NCBI RefSeq assembly: GCF_050789285.1
Contig: NZ_JBOUVX010000003.1
Coordinates: 62,001-126,000 of the forward strand
Reading direction: 5' to 3'
DNA length: 64,000 nt
Source of the DNA: CAVPWP01 sp050789285
GTDB lineage: Bacteria > Pseudomonadota > Alphaproteobacteria > Rhodobacterales > Rhodobacteraceae
This document shows, one piece after another, positions 35,766 to 44,953 of the stretch. Made by a program: the position numbers and the translations under genes. Position 1 is the first letter of the stretch. Every line of letters begins with the position of its first letter. The notes beneath the pieces were generated by a model. The model saw nothing but the letters and a program-made list of their open reading frames with translations. It searched no databases and was not told the origin of the DNA.

Positions 35766-36271
35766 CCGACCGGCTTCCCCACGAAAAGGGCTTCCACGTC
35801 AGCTGGGACCAGATCCACCGCGACAGCCGGGCGCTGGCGTGGCGGCTTGACAAGCAGGGACCGCTCGAGGGCGGCGCCTGGCGCGGGGTGGTGGCGATCA
35901 CCCGTGGAGGCATGGCGCCCGCGATGATCGTCAGCCGCGAGCTTGGCATCCGCACGGTCGATACGATCAGCGTGAAAAGCTACAACCACCAGGCCCAGAC
36001 CGAACCGCAGGTCATCAAGGCCCCGAACCCCGAGATGATGGGCACCGACGGCGAAGGCATCCTTGTGGTCGACGACCTTGTCGACACCGGCAAGACGCTG
36101 GAACTGGTGCGCAAGCTCTATCCCAAGGCCCATTTCGCCACGGTCTATGCCAAGCCCAAGGGCCGGCCGCTGGTCGACACCTTCATCACCGAAGTCAGCC
36201 AGGACACCTGGATCTTCTTCCCCTGGGACATGGCGCTTCAATACGTCGAGCCCTACCGGGGCAAGGACTAG
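35762..36271 (+). CDS. gpt: Xanthine phosphoribosyltransferase
   Basis: A 169-residue type I PRTase for salvage of xanthine, guanine or hypoxanthine using PRPP. The PRPP loop is ILVVDDLVDTGKT at residues 100-112, and VVAITRGGMAPAMIVSRELG, VKSYNHQAQ and VDTFITEVSQDTWIFFPW fit Gpt closely. Its ATG is inside the fabI stop codon. Together with fabI and a downstream membrane gene it forms a plus-strand cluster. Confidence 0.93.
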   Translation: MTDRLPHEKGFHVSWDQIHRDSRALAWRLDKQGPLEGGAWRGVVAITRGGMAPAMIVSRELGIRTVDTISVKSYNHQAQTEPQVIKAPNPEMMGTDGEGILVVDDLVDTGKTLELVRKLYPKAHFATVYAKPKGRPLVDTFITEVSQDTWIFFPWDMALQYVEPYRGKD

Positions 36272-36277
36272 GGCGCG

Positions 36278-36802
36278 ATGGCGGGCGCGCGCTTGAAGGG
36301 CGCGCGGGTTCTGCACGACGCCTTCGAAGCCAGTCTTCTGCTGAAGGGGGCCTTCGCCGCGTCCGAGGCGCTGCTTGGACTGGCGCTTTACCTTGTGCCG
36401 GGGGCCGCGATCACCGGGGCGGTGCGCTGGCTTACCACGCATGAACTGACCGAGGACCCGAACGACCTGATCGCGCGGCACCTCATGGACGCCGCGCAGT
36501 CGATGTCGATCTCGACGCAGGATTTCTATGCCGTCTACCTTCTTGGGCATGGCCTGCTGAAACTGGCGGTGGTGCTGCTGCTGGTGCGCGGCTATCTCTG
36601 GGCCTACCCGCTGGCGGTGGCGGTCCTGTCGGGCTTCATCCTGTATCAGGTGCACCGTTTTCTCCTGGCGCCGTCCTGGGCGCTTGTGGCGCTGACCGTC
36701 CTCGACGCGGTCGTGATCGCCCTGACGCTTGTCGAATACCGCGCGCGCCGGACGGCCGCGCAGGGTGGGCTTGCGCCGGCCGGGGAATCGGGGTCCGACT
36801 GA
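36278..36802 (+). CDS. DUF2127 family membrane protein
   Basis: A 174-residue protein with about four hydrophobic helices. HDAFEASLLLKGAFAASEALLGLALYL at the N-terminus and YAVYLLGHGLLKLAVVLLLVRGYLWAYP in the middle match the DUF2127 pattern. No catalytic residues can be named. The ATG lies 7 bp after the gpt stop, so it is likely in the same operon as fabI and gpt. Function unknown. Confidence 0.75.
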   Translation: MAGARLKGARVLHDAFEASLLLKGAFAASEALLGLALYLVPGAAITGAVRWLTTHELTEDPNDLIARHLMDAAQSMSISTQDFYAVYLLGHGLLKLAVVLLLVRGYLWAYPLAVAVLSGFILYQVHRFLLAPSWALVALTVLDAVVIALTLVEYRARRTAAQGGLAPAGESGSD

Positions 36803-36835
36803 GGTCGCCCTGCCCCCTGCGACAAGGACGCGCCG

Positions 36836-38026
36836 ATGAGCCTGACCCTGAACCGCGCGATGACCGCGACCGACGCGCCCCCGGTGATGGAGGCACGGCG
36901 CTGGCTTGACGGCGTGAGCTTCCCGCCCGAGCGGCCGCTCATCAACGTTAGCCAGGCCGCGCCGGTGGCGCCGCCGCCCGAGCCCCTGCGCGAGGCGATG
37001 GCCGATCTGGTGCGGCGCGACCCGAACGTGCATCTTTACGGCCCCGTCCTGGGCCTGCCCGAGCTGCGCGCCGAAGTGGCCGCGCAGTGGTGCGCAGCCT
37101 ACGAAGGTCAGGTGACGCCTGAACAGGTCGCCATAACCTCCGGATGCAACGAGGCTTTCGCCGCCGCAATCAGCGTCGTTGCCAGCCACGGCGACGAGGT
37201 GATCCTGCCCACCCCCTGGTATTTCAACCACCACATGTGGCTGACGATGGCCGGGCTCAAGACCGTGCCCCTGCCCACCGGCGACGGCCTGGTCCCCGAC
37301 CCCGATCGGGCGCGGGCGCTGGTCACGCCGCGCACCCGCGCCATCGTCCTTGTCAGCCCGAACAATCCCGCCGGCGTCGAATACCCCGCCGCGACGCTGG
37401 CCGCCTTCCGCGACCTGGCGCGCGCGCACGGGCTGGCCCTGATCGTGGACGAGACCTACCGCGACTTCGACAGCCGGACGGGTGCGCCGCACGACCTGTT
37501 CGCAGATCCCGCCTGGGACGACACGCTGATCCAGCTTTATTCCTTTTCGAAGGCCTATCGCCTGACCGGTCACCGCGTCGGCGCCATGGTCGCCGCGCCG
37601 CGCGTCCTGGCCGAGGTCGAGAAGTTCCTCGACACCGTCACCATCTGCCCCGCACAGCTGGGCCAGCACGCAGCACTCTGGGGGATGCGCAATCTCAAGG
37701 ACTGGCTGGCCGGCGAACGGCACGAGATCCTGGCCCGCCGCGCCGCCATGCAGAGCGGGTTCGCCGCCCTCGACGGCTGGCGGCTTCTGGGGATCGGGGC
37801 CTATTTCGCCTACGCCGAACACCCCTTCGCCGAGCGGTCGGACGCGCTGGCAAGGCGGCTTGTGCGTGACGCGGGCGTGCTGCTTCTGCCGGGCACCATG
37901 TTCGTGCCGCCGGACGATCCGGCCGGGGCGCGGCAGTTGCGCATCGCCTTCGCCAACATCGATGGCGCGGGCATCGCCGAGTTCCTGTCGCGCCTTGGCG
38001 CCGTGACGGGGCCGCGCCGGACCTGA
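36836..38026 (+). CDS. PLP-dependent aminotransferase, class I/II fold
   Basis: A 396-residue fold type I aminotransferase. The PLP lysine is K239 in LYSFSKAYRLTGHRVG; the substrate/cofactor segment VLVSPNNPAGVEYP, ITSGCNEAFAAAISVVA and the C-terminal LRIAFANIDGAGIAEFL fit the aspartate-aminotransferase superfamily. Substrate cannot be deduced, and the divergent family within Rhodobacterales is usually annotated only as aminotransferase. 33 bp after the DUF2127 gene. Confidence 0.8.
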   Translation: MSLTLNRAMTATDAPPVMEARRWLDGVSFPPERPLINVSQAAPVAPPPEPLREAMADLVRRDPNVHLYGPVLGLPELRAEVAAQWCAAYEGQVTPEQVAITSGCNEAFAAAISVVASHGDEVILPTPWYFNHHMWLTMAGLKTVPLPTGDGLVPDPDRARALVTPRTRAIVLVSPNNPAGVEYPAATLAAFRDLARAHGLALIVDETYRDFDSRTGAPHDLFADPAWDDTLIQLYSFSKAYRLTGHRVGAMVAAPRVLAEVEKFLDTVTICPAQLGQHAALWGMRNLKDWLAGERHEILARRAAMQSGFAALDGWRLLGIGAYFAYAEHPFAERSDALARRLVRDAGVLLLPGTMFVPPDDPAGARQLRIAFANIDGAGIAEFLSRLGAVTGPRRT

Positions 38027-38116
38027 CGCCCGAAGGGCACGCGCCGGCCCAAGACTTGTGCCGGCCCGACGCCTCGCATAGACAGGCGCGGAACGCGAAA
38101 AGGGGACCGCAGACCC

Positions 38117-39958
38117 ATGGCAAAGGCCAAGACCTCGAACATCTTTGTCTGGATCCTCCTGGGTCTTCTGATCGTGGGCCTCGCCGGGTTCGGCGCCACC
38201 AATTTCGGCGGTTCGGTCCGGTCGGTCGGCAGCGTCGGCGACACCGAGATCGACGTGAACGCCTATGCCCGCGCGCTGGATCAGGAACTGCGCGCGCTGG
38301 GTGCGCAGCGCGGCAGCGCCGTGACCCTGTCAGAGGCGCGCGACGCCGGCATCGACCAGATGGTGCTGCAGCGCCTCGTCGCGCAGGCGGCCCTGGAAAA
38401 CGAGGCAGCCCTTCTGGGTCTGTCCGTCGGCGACGAGCGGGTCAGCCGCGAGATTCTGGCGATCCCGGCCTTCGGCGGCATCGACGGCCAGTTCGACCGC
38501 GAGGCCTATGCCTTCACGCTGGAACGCGCGGGCCTGTCGGTCGCCGAATTCGAGGACCGCGTGCGCGCGGAAACCGCCGCTTCGCTGGTCCAGGCCGGTG
38601 TGGTCGGCGCCGTCGCGCCGCCGCAGACCTATGTCGACACGGTTCTGGGCTATCTCCAGGAACAGCGCGACGTCACCTGGGCGCGGGTGACGCCGGATGT
38701 CCTGACCGACCCCCTGCCCGAACCGACCGAGGCCGATCTGCAGGCCTTCTACGAGGCGAACGCCGCCGCCTTCACCCTGCCCGAAACCAAGGTCATCACC
38801 TACGCCTGGCTGACCCCTGACATGATCCGCGACACGGTCGAGATCGACCGCGCCGCGCTTGAAGCCCGCTACCAGGAGCGGATCGCCGATTTCGTCCGCC
38901 CCGAGCGGCGGCTTGTCGAGCGGCTGGTCTTCGGCACCGAGGACGAGGCCACCGCCGCCGCCGCCGCGATCGAGGCGGGCGAGACCAGCTTCGACGATCT
39001 CGTCGCCGCGCGTGGCCTGACGCTTGAGGATGTCGATCTGGGCGAGACGACGCCGGCCGATCTGGGCGACGCGGGCGCGGCCGTCTTCGCGCTGACCGAA
39101 CCCGGCGTCGCGGGCCCCCTGCCGTCGCCGCTGGGGCCGGCGCTGTTCCGGATGAACGCGATTCTCTCGGCGCAGGAGACCACGCTCGACGAGGCCGAGG
39201 AGGAGTTGCGCGCCGAACTGGCCGCTGACCGCGCCCGCCGCGTCATCGACGACGGCATCTCGGAGATCGACGACCTTCTGGCCGGCGGCGCGACACTGGA
39301 AGAGATCGCCGCCGAGACCGAGATGGAGCTGGGCCAGATCGACTGGCGCGCGACCACCGACGACGGCATCGCCGCCTATGCCGACTTCCGCGAGGCCGCG
39401 GCGGCCGTGACGACCGACGACTTCCCCGAGGTCCTGACGCTCGAGGACGGGGGCATCTTCGCCCTGCGCCTCGACGCGGTGCGTGCCCCCGCGTTGCAGC
39501 CGCTCGACGACGTGCGCGACGCGGTGATCGCGGGCTGGGAAATGCAGGAGCTGACCCGCCGCGTGACCGAGCGCGCGCAGGCCGTCGCCGACGAGATCGC
39601 CGCGGGCCGCGAAATGGCCGCGATCCGCCTCCCGATCGAGATGGAGCGCGGCCTGACGCGCGACACCGAGCTTCTGACCACGCCACGCACCTTCGTGACC
39701 CAGGCCTTCGAGATGGCGCCGGGCGAACTGCGCGTAATCGAAGGCGACGGCGCGGCCTTCGTGCTGCGCCTTGACGCGGTGCGCGCGGCCGATCCCGCCG
39801 ATCCGCAGAACGCCATGCTGCGGGGCCTTTTCAACCAGCAGGCCGCGCAGGACATCGCCGGCGACATCCTTGCCGCCTTCACCAACGGCGTGATCGCGCA
39901 GTCGGGCGTCCAGATCGACCAGACCGCCATCAACGCGGTCCATGCGCAGTTCCCCTGA
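38117..39958 (+). CDS. ppiD: Peptidyl-prolyl cis-trans isomerase, PpiD/SurA type
   Basis: A 613-residue periplasmic folding factor anchored by an N-terminal helix (NIFVWILLGLLIVGLAGFGA). The SurA-like N-domain begins GSVGDTEIDVNAYARALDQELRALG; a parvulin-type rotamase domain and a C-terminal region repeated in family members follow. It would assist folding of exported proteins at the membrane. The next gene, trpE, starts 4 nt after its stop, an arrangement known in Rhodobacter. Confidence 0.85.
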   Translation: MAKAKTSNIFVWILLGLLIVGLAGFGATNFGGSVRSVGSVGDTEIDVNAYARALDQELRALGAQRGSAVTLSEARDAGIDQMVLQRLVAQAALENEAALLGLSVGDERVSREILAIPAFGGIDGQFDREAYAFTLERAGLSVAEFEDRVRAETAASLVQAGVVGAVAPPQTYVDTVLGYLQEQRDVTWARVTPDVLTDPLPEPTEADLQAFYEANAAAFTLPETKVITYAWLTPDMIRDTVEIDRAALEARYQERIADFVRPERRLVERLVFGTEDEATAAAAAIEAGETSFDDLVAARGLTLEDVDLGETTPADLGDAGAAVFALTEPGVAGPLPSPLGPALFRMNAILSAQETTLDEAEEELRAELAADRARRVIDDGISEIDDLLAGGATLEEIAAETEMELGQIDWRATTDDGIAAYADFREAAAAVTTDDFPEVLTLEDGGIFALRLDAVRAPALQPLDDVRDAVIAGWEMQELTRRVTERAQAVADEIAAGREMAAIRLPIEMERGLTRDTELLTTPRTFVTQAFEMAPGELRVIEGDGAAFVLRLDAVRAADPADPQNAMLRGLFNQQAAQDIAGDILAAFTNGVIAQSGVQIDQTAINAVHAQFP

Positions 39959-39962
39959 TCCC

Positions 39963-41474
39963 ATGACGTTGACCCCGTCCTTCGAGGAATTCCGCGCCGG
40001 CTTCGAGGCGGGCGCCAACCAGGTGGTCTACACCCGGCTGGCCGCCGATCTCGACACGCCGGTCTCGCTGATGCTCAAGCTCACGGGCGCGCGCGCCGAC
40101 GCCTTCATGCTGGAATCGGTCACCGGCGGCGAGGTGCGCGGGCGCTATTCGATCATCGGAATGAAGCCCGACCTGGTCTGGGAATGCCGCGGCGACACCT
40201 CGCGCGTGAACCGCGCCGCGCGCTTCGACCGCGATGCCTGGGACGACATGGACGGCAACCCGCTCGACGCGATCCGGGCGCTGATCGCCGAAAGCCGGAT
40301 CGACCTGCCCGCGGGGCTTCCCGCGGCCTCGGCCGGGCTTTTCGGCTATCTCGGCTATGACATGATCCGGCTTGTGGAACACCTGCCCGACGTCAACCCC
40401 GACCCCCTTGGCCTGCCCGACGCGGTGCTCCTGCGGCCCTCGGTCGTGGCGGTGCTCGACGGGGTGAAGGGCGAGGTCACGGTGGTCTCGCCGGTCTGGG
40501 CGGCCTCGGGCCTGTCGGCGCGCGCGGCCTATGCGCAGGCGGCCGAACGGGTGATGGACGCGGTGAGCGATCTCGAACGCGCGCTCCCGCGCGAAGACCG
40601 CGCCCTGGGCGATGCGGCGCAGCCGCCCGAGCCGGTGTCGAACTTCACCCACGCGGGCTATCTCGCGGCGGTCGAACGCGCCAAGGACTATATCCGCGCG
40701 GGCGACATCTTCCAGGTCGTGCCCAGCCAGCGCTGGTCGCAGCCCTTCACCCTGCCGCCGTTCGCGCTTTATCGAAGCCTCAGAAGGACGAACCCCTCGC
40801 CCTTCATGTTCTTCTTCAACTTCGGCGGCTTCCAGGTGATCGGCGCCAGCCCCGAGATCCTCGTCCGCGTCTTCGGCGGCCAGGTCACCATCCGGCCCAT
40901 CGCCGGCACGCGGCCGCGCGGCAAGACGCCCGAGGAAGACCGCGCGAACGAGGCCGACCTGCTGTCGGACGAAAAGGAACTGGCCGAACACCTGATGCTT
41001 CTCGACCTCGGCCGCAACGACGTGGGGCGTGTGGCGAAGATCGGCACCGTGCGCCCGACCGAGGAATTCGTGATCGAGCGCTACAGCCACGTCATGCACA
41101 TCGTCTCGAACGTGGTGGGCGAACTCGCGCCCGAGCACGACGCGCTTTCGGCCCTGCTCGCCGGCCTGCCCGCCGGCACCGTCTCGGGCGCACCCAAGGT
41201 CCGCGCGATGGAGATCATCGACGAACTCGAGCCCGAGAAACGCGGCGTCTATGGCGGCGGCCTGGGCTATTTCGGCGCGGGCGGCGACATGGACATGTGC
41301 ATCGCCCTGCGCACCGCGGTGCTGAAGGACGAAACGCTCTACATCCAGGCCGGCGGCGGCGTCGTCTACGACAGCGACCCCGAGGCCGAGTTCCAGGAAA
41401 CCGTCAACAAGGCCCGCGCGATCCGCACCGCCGCGGCCGAGGCCGGGGCCTTCGCGGGCGACGGCAACCGCTGA
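39963..41474 (+). CDS. trpE: Anthranilate synthase component I
   Basis: A 503-residue enzyme making anthranilate from chorismate with the glutamine amidotransferase TrpG, the first committed step of tryptophan synthesis. The chorismate domain is seen in PIAGTRPRGKTPEED, LLDLGRNDVGRVAKIG, YSHVMHIVSNVVGEL, GTVSGAPKVRAMEIIDELEPEKRGVYGGGLGYF. Start ATG 39963 was chosen rather than a frame beginning 21 nt earlier. trpG and trpD are 10 kb away on the other strand, so the pathway is split. Probably translated by coupling with ppiD. Confidence 0.95.
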   Translation: MTLTPSFEEFRAGFEAGANQVVYTRLAADLDTPVSLMLKLTGARADAFMLESVTGGEVRGRYSIIGMKPDLVWECRGDTSRVNRAARFDRDAWDDMDGNPLDAIRALIAESRIDLPAGLPAASAGLFGYLGYDMIRLVEHLPDVNPDPLGLPDAVLLRPSVVAVLDGVKGEVTVVSPVWAASGLSARAAYAQAAERVMDAVSDLERALPREDRALGDAAQPPEPVSNFTHAGYLAAVERAKDYIRAGDIFQVVPSQRWSQPFTLPPFALYRSLRRTNPSPFMFFFNFGGFQVIGASPEILVRVFGGQVTIRPIAGTRPRGKTPEEDRANEADLLSDEKELAEHLMLLDLGRNDVGRVAKIGTVRPTEEFVIERYSHVMHIVSNVVGELAPEHDALSALLAGLPAGTVSGAPKVRAMEIIDELEPEKRGVYGGGLGYFGAGGDMDMCIALRTAVLKDETLYIQAGGGVVYDSDPEAEFQETVNKARAIRTAAAEAGAFAGDGNR

Positions 41475-41492
41475 AGGAACGGCGCCCAACCC

Positions 41493-41550
41493 CTTCTTCT
41501 TGGGACAAATATCCCCGCCGGAGGCATCGCGGGCCGGGACGGCCCGCGAT
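41493..41550 (-). repeat. Intergenic hairpin-plus-core repeat, copy 3
   Basis: Reading in the tyrS direction, the stem ATCGCGGGCC / GGCCCGCGAT (10 bp, 5-nt loop, 41526-41550) starts right after the tyrS stop, followed by GCCTCCGGCGGGGATATTTG and CCCAAGAAGAAG. The hairpin is different in sequence from copy 1 and 2 but has the same position. Confidence 0.6.
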
Positions 41551-42807
41551 TCACTGATCCGCCAGCACCACCAGCGCGTGGCGCTTGCGGCCCGCACTCA
41601 GCTTCACCGGCTCGGCCAGCGCCGCGGCATCCAGCATCAGTCCCGGATCGGTCAGCGGCGCATCGTTCAGACGCGCGCCCTGGTCGGCGATCAGGCGCTT
41701 GGCCTCCTTGCCCGAGGCCGCCAGACCCGACCGCACGATCAGCTGCACCACCGAGATGCCGTCCCCCACCTCGGCCGCCGACAAGGCCAGCGTCGGAAGA
41801 TCCTCGCCCACGCCCCCCTTCTCGAAAACCTCGCGCGCGGTGGCCTCGGCCGCCGCCGCGGCCTCGGGCCCGTGCAAAAGCCCGGTCACTTCGTTGGCCA
41901 GCACGATCTTCGCTTCGTTGATCCCGGCCCCGTCAAGCCGCCCCAGCCGGTCGCATTCGGCCACCGGCAGTTCGGTGTAAAGCTTCAGGAAGCGCCCCAC
42001 GTCGGCATCGGTGGTGTTGCGCCAGAACTGCCAGAACTCGTAGGGGCTCAGCATCGCGGCATCCAGCCAGACCGCGCCCGAGGCCGACTTGCCCATCTTG
42101 CGCCCGTCCGAGGTGGTCAGAAGCGGCGTCGTCAGGCCGAAGATCTCGCGCTCCAGCACCCGGCGCGTCAGGTCGATGCCGTTGACGATGTTGCCCCACT
42201 GATCCGACCCGCCCATCTGCAGCAGGCAGCCGTAACGGCGGTAAAGCTCCAGGAAATCATAGGCCTGCAGGATCATGTAGTTGAATTCGAGGAACGACAG
42301 CGACTGCTCGCGGTCGAGCCGCGACTTCACGCTTTCGAAGGACAGCATCCGGTTGACCGAGAAATGCCGCCCGATGTCGCGCAGGAAGTCGAGGTAGTTG
42401 AGCCCGTCAAGCCACTCGGCGTTGTTGAGCATGAGCGCCCCGGTCGCCCCCTCACCGTAGTCGAGGTAGCGCGCGAAGACGCGCTGCATCGAGGCGATGT
42501 TGTCGTCGATGGCCTGCGGCGTCAGAAGCGGGCGCTCCTCGCTGCGGAACGACGGATCGCCCACCTTGGTCGTGCCGCCGCCCATCAGCGTGATCGGCTT
42601 GCCGCCGGTCTTCTGGAACCAGCGCAGCAGCATCACGTTCAGAAGGTGGCCCACGTGCAGCGACTTCGCGGTGGCGTCATAGCCGATGTAGGCCGGAACG
42701 ACGCCCGCCAGCAGCGCCTCGTCGAGGCCCTGCAGGTCGGTGCAGTCGGCAAGGAACCCCCGCTCGACCACGACGGAGAGGAAATCGGATTTCACGCGAT
42801 AGGTCAT
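41551..42807 (-). CDS. tyrS: Tyrosyl-tRNA synthetase
   Basis: A 418-residue class Ic aminoacyl-tRNA synthetase. The HIGH motif is HVGH at residues 51-54 and the KMSKS loop is KMGKS at 237-241; a C-terminal S4-like RNA-binding domain is visible around SGKEAKRLIADQGARLNDAPL. GGSDQWGNIVNG and NYLDFLRDIGRHFSVNRML identify tyrosyl specificity within the TyrRS/TrpRS family. Divergent from anmK across 61 bp. Confidence 0.95.
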   Translation of the reverse strand: MTYRVKSDFLSVVVERGFLADCTDLQGLDEALLAGVVPAYIGYDATAKSLHVGHLLNVMLLRWFQKTGGKPITLMGGGTTKVGDPSFRSEERPLLTPQAIDDNIASMQRVFARYLDYGEGATGALMLNNAEWLDGLNYLDFLRDIGRHFSVNRMLSFESVKSRLDREQSLSFLEFNYMILQAYDFLELYRRYGCLLQMGGSDQWGNIVNGIDLTRRVLEREIFGLTTPLLTTSDGRKMGKSASGAVWLDAAMLSPYEFWQFWRNTTDADVGRFLKLYTELPVAECDRLGRLDGAGINEAKIVLANEVTGLLHGPEAAAAAEATAREVFEKGGVGEDLPTLALSAAEVGDGISVVQLIVRSGLAASGKEAKRLIADQGARLNDAPLTDPGLMLDAAALAEPVKLSAGRKRHALVVLADQ

Positions 42808-42868
42808 CTGGCTTGCATCCCTTCGGGGCTTCGCGCTCTATAGCCGGGGGCAGAGGCAAGGAAAAGGC

Positions 42869-43954
42869 ATGAGCGGGACAGCTCCCCTCTGGGCGCTCGG
42901 GGCGATGTCGGGCACCTCGCTCGACGGGGTCGACGCGGCGATGATCCTGACCGACGGCGAGCGTATCCTCGACTTCGGGCCGACCGGCTATCGCCCCTAT
43001 TCCGACGCCGAACGCGCCATCCTGCGCGCGGCGCTGGGACAGTGGGACGGGGCCGAGGACGCCGCCGAGGTGGTCGAAACCGTCCACGCCGAACTTCTTG
43101 CGCGCTTCGCCGGGGCCGACCTCGTGGGGTTTCACGGCCAGACCGTGGCGCATGACCCCGGCGGGCGCGGCACACGGCAGATCGGCGACGGCGCGATCCT
43201 GGCCGAGGCGCTGGGACTTCCGGTGGTCTGGGATTTCCGCAGCGCCGACGTGCAGATGGGCGGACAGGGCGCGCCGCTTGCGCCCTTCTACCACTTCGCG
43301 CTGGCCCGCCACATCGGCGCCGAGCGGCCGCTGGCCATGCTGAACCTCGGCGGTGTCGGCAACCTGACATGGATCGACCCGCGCGCGAAGGTGCCCGAGG
43401 CGCCGGGCGCCCTTCTGGCCTTCGACACCGGCCCGGCCAACGCGCCCATCGACGATCTGGTGGCCGCGCGGCTAGGGCGGGCCTTCGACGCGGGCGGCGC
43501 GCTTGCGGCGCAGGGCACGGTCGACGCGGGCCTCCTCGAGGCGGCGATGGCCCTGCCCTGGTTCTACAAGATGCCCCCCAAATCGCTGGACCGGAACGAT
43601 TTTCACGATCTCCTCGACCGCGTGGCCCCGCTGCCCGACGCCGATGCCGCGGCCACGCTGACCGCGATCGCGGCGGCCAGCGTCATGCGGGGGGTGGAAC
43701 ATTGCCCGGTCGCGCCGGCCGAGATCCTCGTCACCGGCGGCGGCCGCCGCAACCCCGTACTGATGGAGATGCTCGCGGCCGGCCTTGGCTGCCCCGTGCG
43801 CCCGATCGAGGCGGTCGGGCTTGACGGCGACATGCTGGAAGCCCAGGCCTTCGCCTTCCTCGCCGTGCGCGTGCAGCGCGGCCTGCCGACCTCGGCCCCC
43901 GGCACGACCGGCGTGCCCGCGGCGATCGGCGGCGGCCGGATCAGCCGGCCTTGA
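42869..43954 (+). CDS. anmK: Anhydro-N-acetylmuramic acid kinase
   Basis: A 361-residue sugar kinase-like enzyme (ASKHA fold) that phosphorylates 1,6-anhydro-MurNAc from recycled murein. MSGTSLDGVDAAM at the N-terminus, LVGFHGQTVAHDPGGRG, PLAPFYHFAL and NLGGVGNLTWI, and GGGRRNPVLMEMLAAGLG near the C-terminus are family motifs. The ATG follows GGCAAGGAAAAGG. Its neighbour on the same strand is a ketopantoate reductase-like gene with no obvious functional link. Confidence 0.93.
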   Translation: MSGTAPLWALGAMSGTSLDGVDAAMILTDGERILDFGPTGYRPYSDAERAILRAALGQWDGAEDAAEVVETVHAELLARFAGADLVGFHGQTVAHDPGGRGTRQIGDGAILAEALGLPVVWDFRSADVQMGGQGAPLAPFYHFALARHIGAERPLAMLNLGGVGNLTWIDPRAKVPEAPGALLAFDTGPANAPIDDLVAARLGRAFDAGGALAAQGTVDAGLLEAAMALPWFYKMPPKSLDRNDFHDLLDRVAPLPDADAAATLTAIAAASVMRGVEHCPVAPAEILVTGGGRRNPVLMEMLAAGLGCPVRPIEAVGLDGDMLEAQAFAFLAVRVQRGLPTSAPGTTGVPAAIGGGRISRP

Positions 43955-44012
43955 CGGCAAGACTTGGCAGGCCGCTTGCCCTATCCTTTCGGGGAACGAC
44001 TGGGAGATTTGC

Positions 44013-44936
44013 ATGAAGATCGCAGTGATGGGGGCCGGTGGCATCGGCGGCTATGTCGGGGGACGCCTGGCCGAGGCCGGCGCCGAGGTCACGCTGATCG
44101 CGCGGGGCGCGCATCTCGACGCCCTGCGCCGCAACGGCCTGACGATCGAGACGCCGCAAGGCACCGTCCGCCTGCCCGAGGTCCGCGCGGTGGGCGCCCC
44201 GGCCGAGGTTGGTCCGGTCGACCTTGTGCTCTTCACGGTCAAGCTTGCCGACGCCGAGGGCGCGGCCGGCGCCCTGGCCCCGCTGCTTGGACCGCAGACG
44301 CGGATCCTGACGCTTCAGAACGGCATCGACAGCAAGGCCATCCTCGAGCGGCAGGTCGGCGCCGGGCGGGTGGCCGAAGGCATCATCTATCTTGCCGCCT
44401 ATATCCGCGAACCGGGCGTGATCTGGCATCCGGGCGGGGTGCACCTGGCCCGCGCCGACGCCTCGCCCGGCGATCCGGTCATGGCGGCGCTCTTCGCGCT
44501 GAACGACCGCCTGACCGACCTCGACATCCTGCCGGACGCCGACGCCCGGCAGATGGTCTGGGGCAAGTTCGTGAACCTCGCCGCCTTCGCCGGGGTGACG
44601 TCGATCGCCCGCAGCCCGATCGGGCGGGTCTATGAGACACCCGCGACCCTTGGCCTCTTCCGCGACCTTCTGCGCGAAAACCTTGCCGTGGCCCGCGCCG
44701 AAGGGCTGCGCTTTCCCGACGCCCACGTGGAAACCACGATCGCGCTGTTTCGCGATCAACCTTACGAACAGAAATCCTCGATGCTGGTCGACCTCGAGGC
44801 GGGCAAGCCGATCGAGATGCCCTGGCTCAGCGGGCGCGTGGTCGAACTTGCGCAGTCGCACGGCCTTGCCGTGCCCGCGAACCGGGCGGTGGTGGCCGCC
44901 CTGGCCCCCTTCGTGACCGGAACGCCCGCGCGATAG
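44013..44936 (+). CDS. 2-dehydropantoate 2-reductase family protein (PanE-like)
   Basis: A 307-residue NADPH-dependent reductase. The N-terminal dinucleotide motif is VMGAGGIGGYVGGRLAEAG (residues 5-23), and VDLVLFTVKLADAEG, LTLQNGIDSKAILE and MVWGKFVNLAAFAG contain the family's lysine residues. PanE reduces ketopantoate in pantothenate synthesis, but many paralogues exist, and no pan genes are near, so the call is to family level. GGGAGATTT precedes the ATG. Confidence 0.8.
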   Translation: MKIAVMGAGGIGGYVGGRLAEAGAEVTLIARGAHLDALRRNGLTIETPQGTVRLPEVRAVGAPAEVGPVDLVLFTVKLADAEGAAGALAPLLGPQTRILTLQNGIDSKAILERQVGAGRVAEGIIYLAAYIREPGVIWHPGGVHLARADASPGDPVMAALFALNDRLTDLDILPDADARQMVWGKFVNLAAFAGVTSIARSPIGRVYETPATLGLFRDLLRENLAVARAEGLRFPDAHVETTIALFRDQPYEQKSSMLVDLEAGKPIEMPWLSGRVVELAQSHGLAVPANRAVVAALAPFVTGTPAR

Positions 44937-44953
44937 CGGGCCGTCGCGTCCGA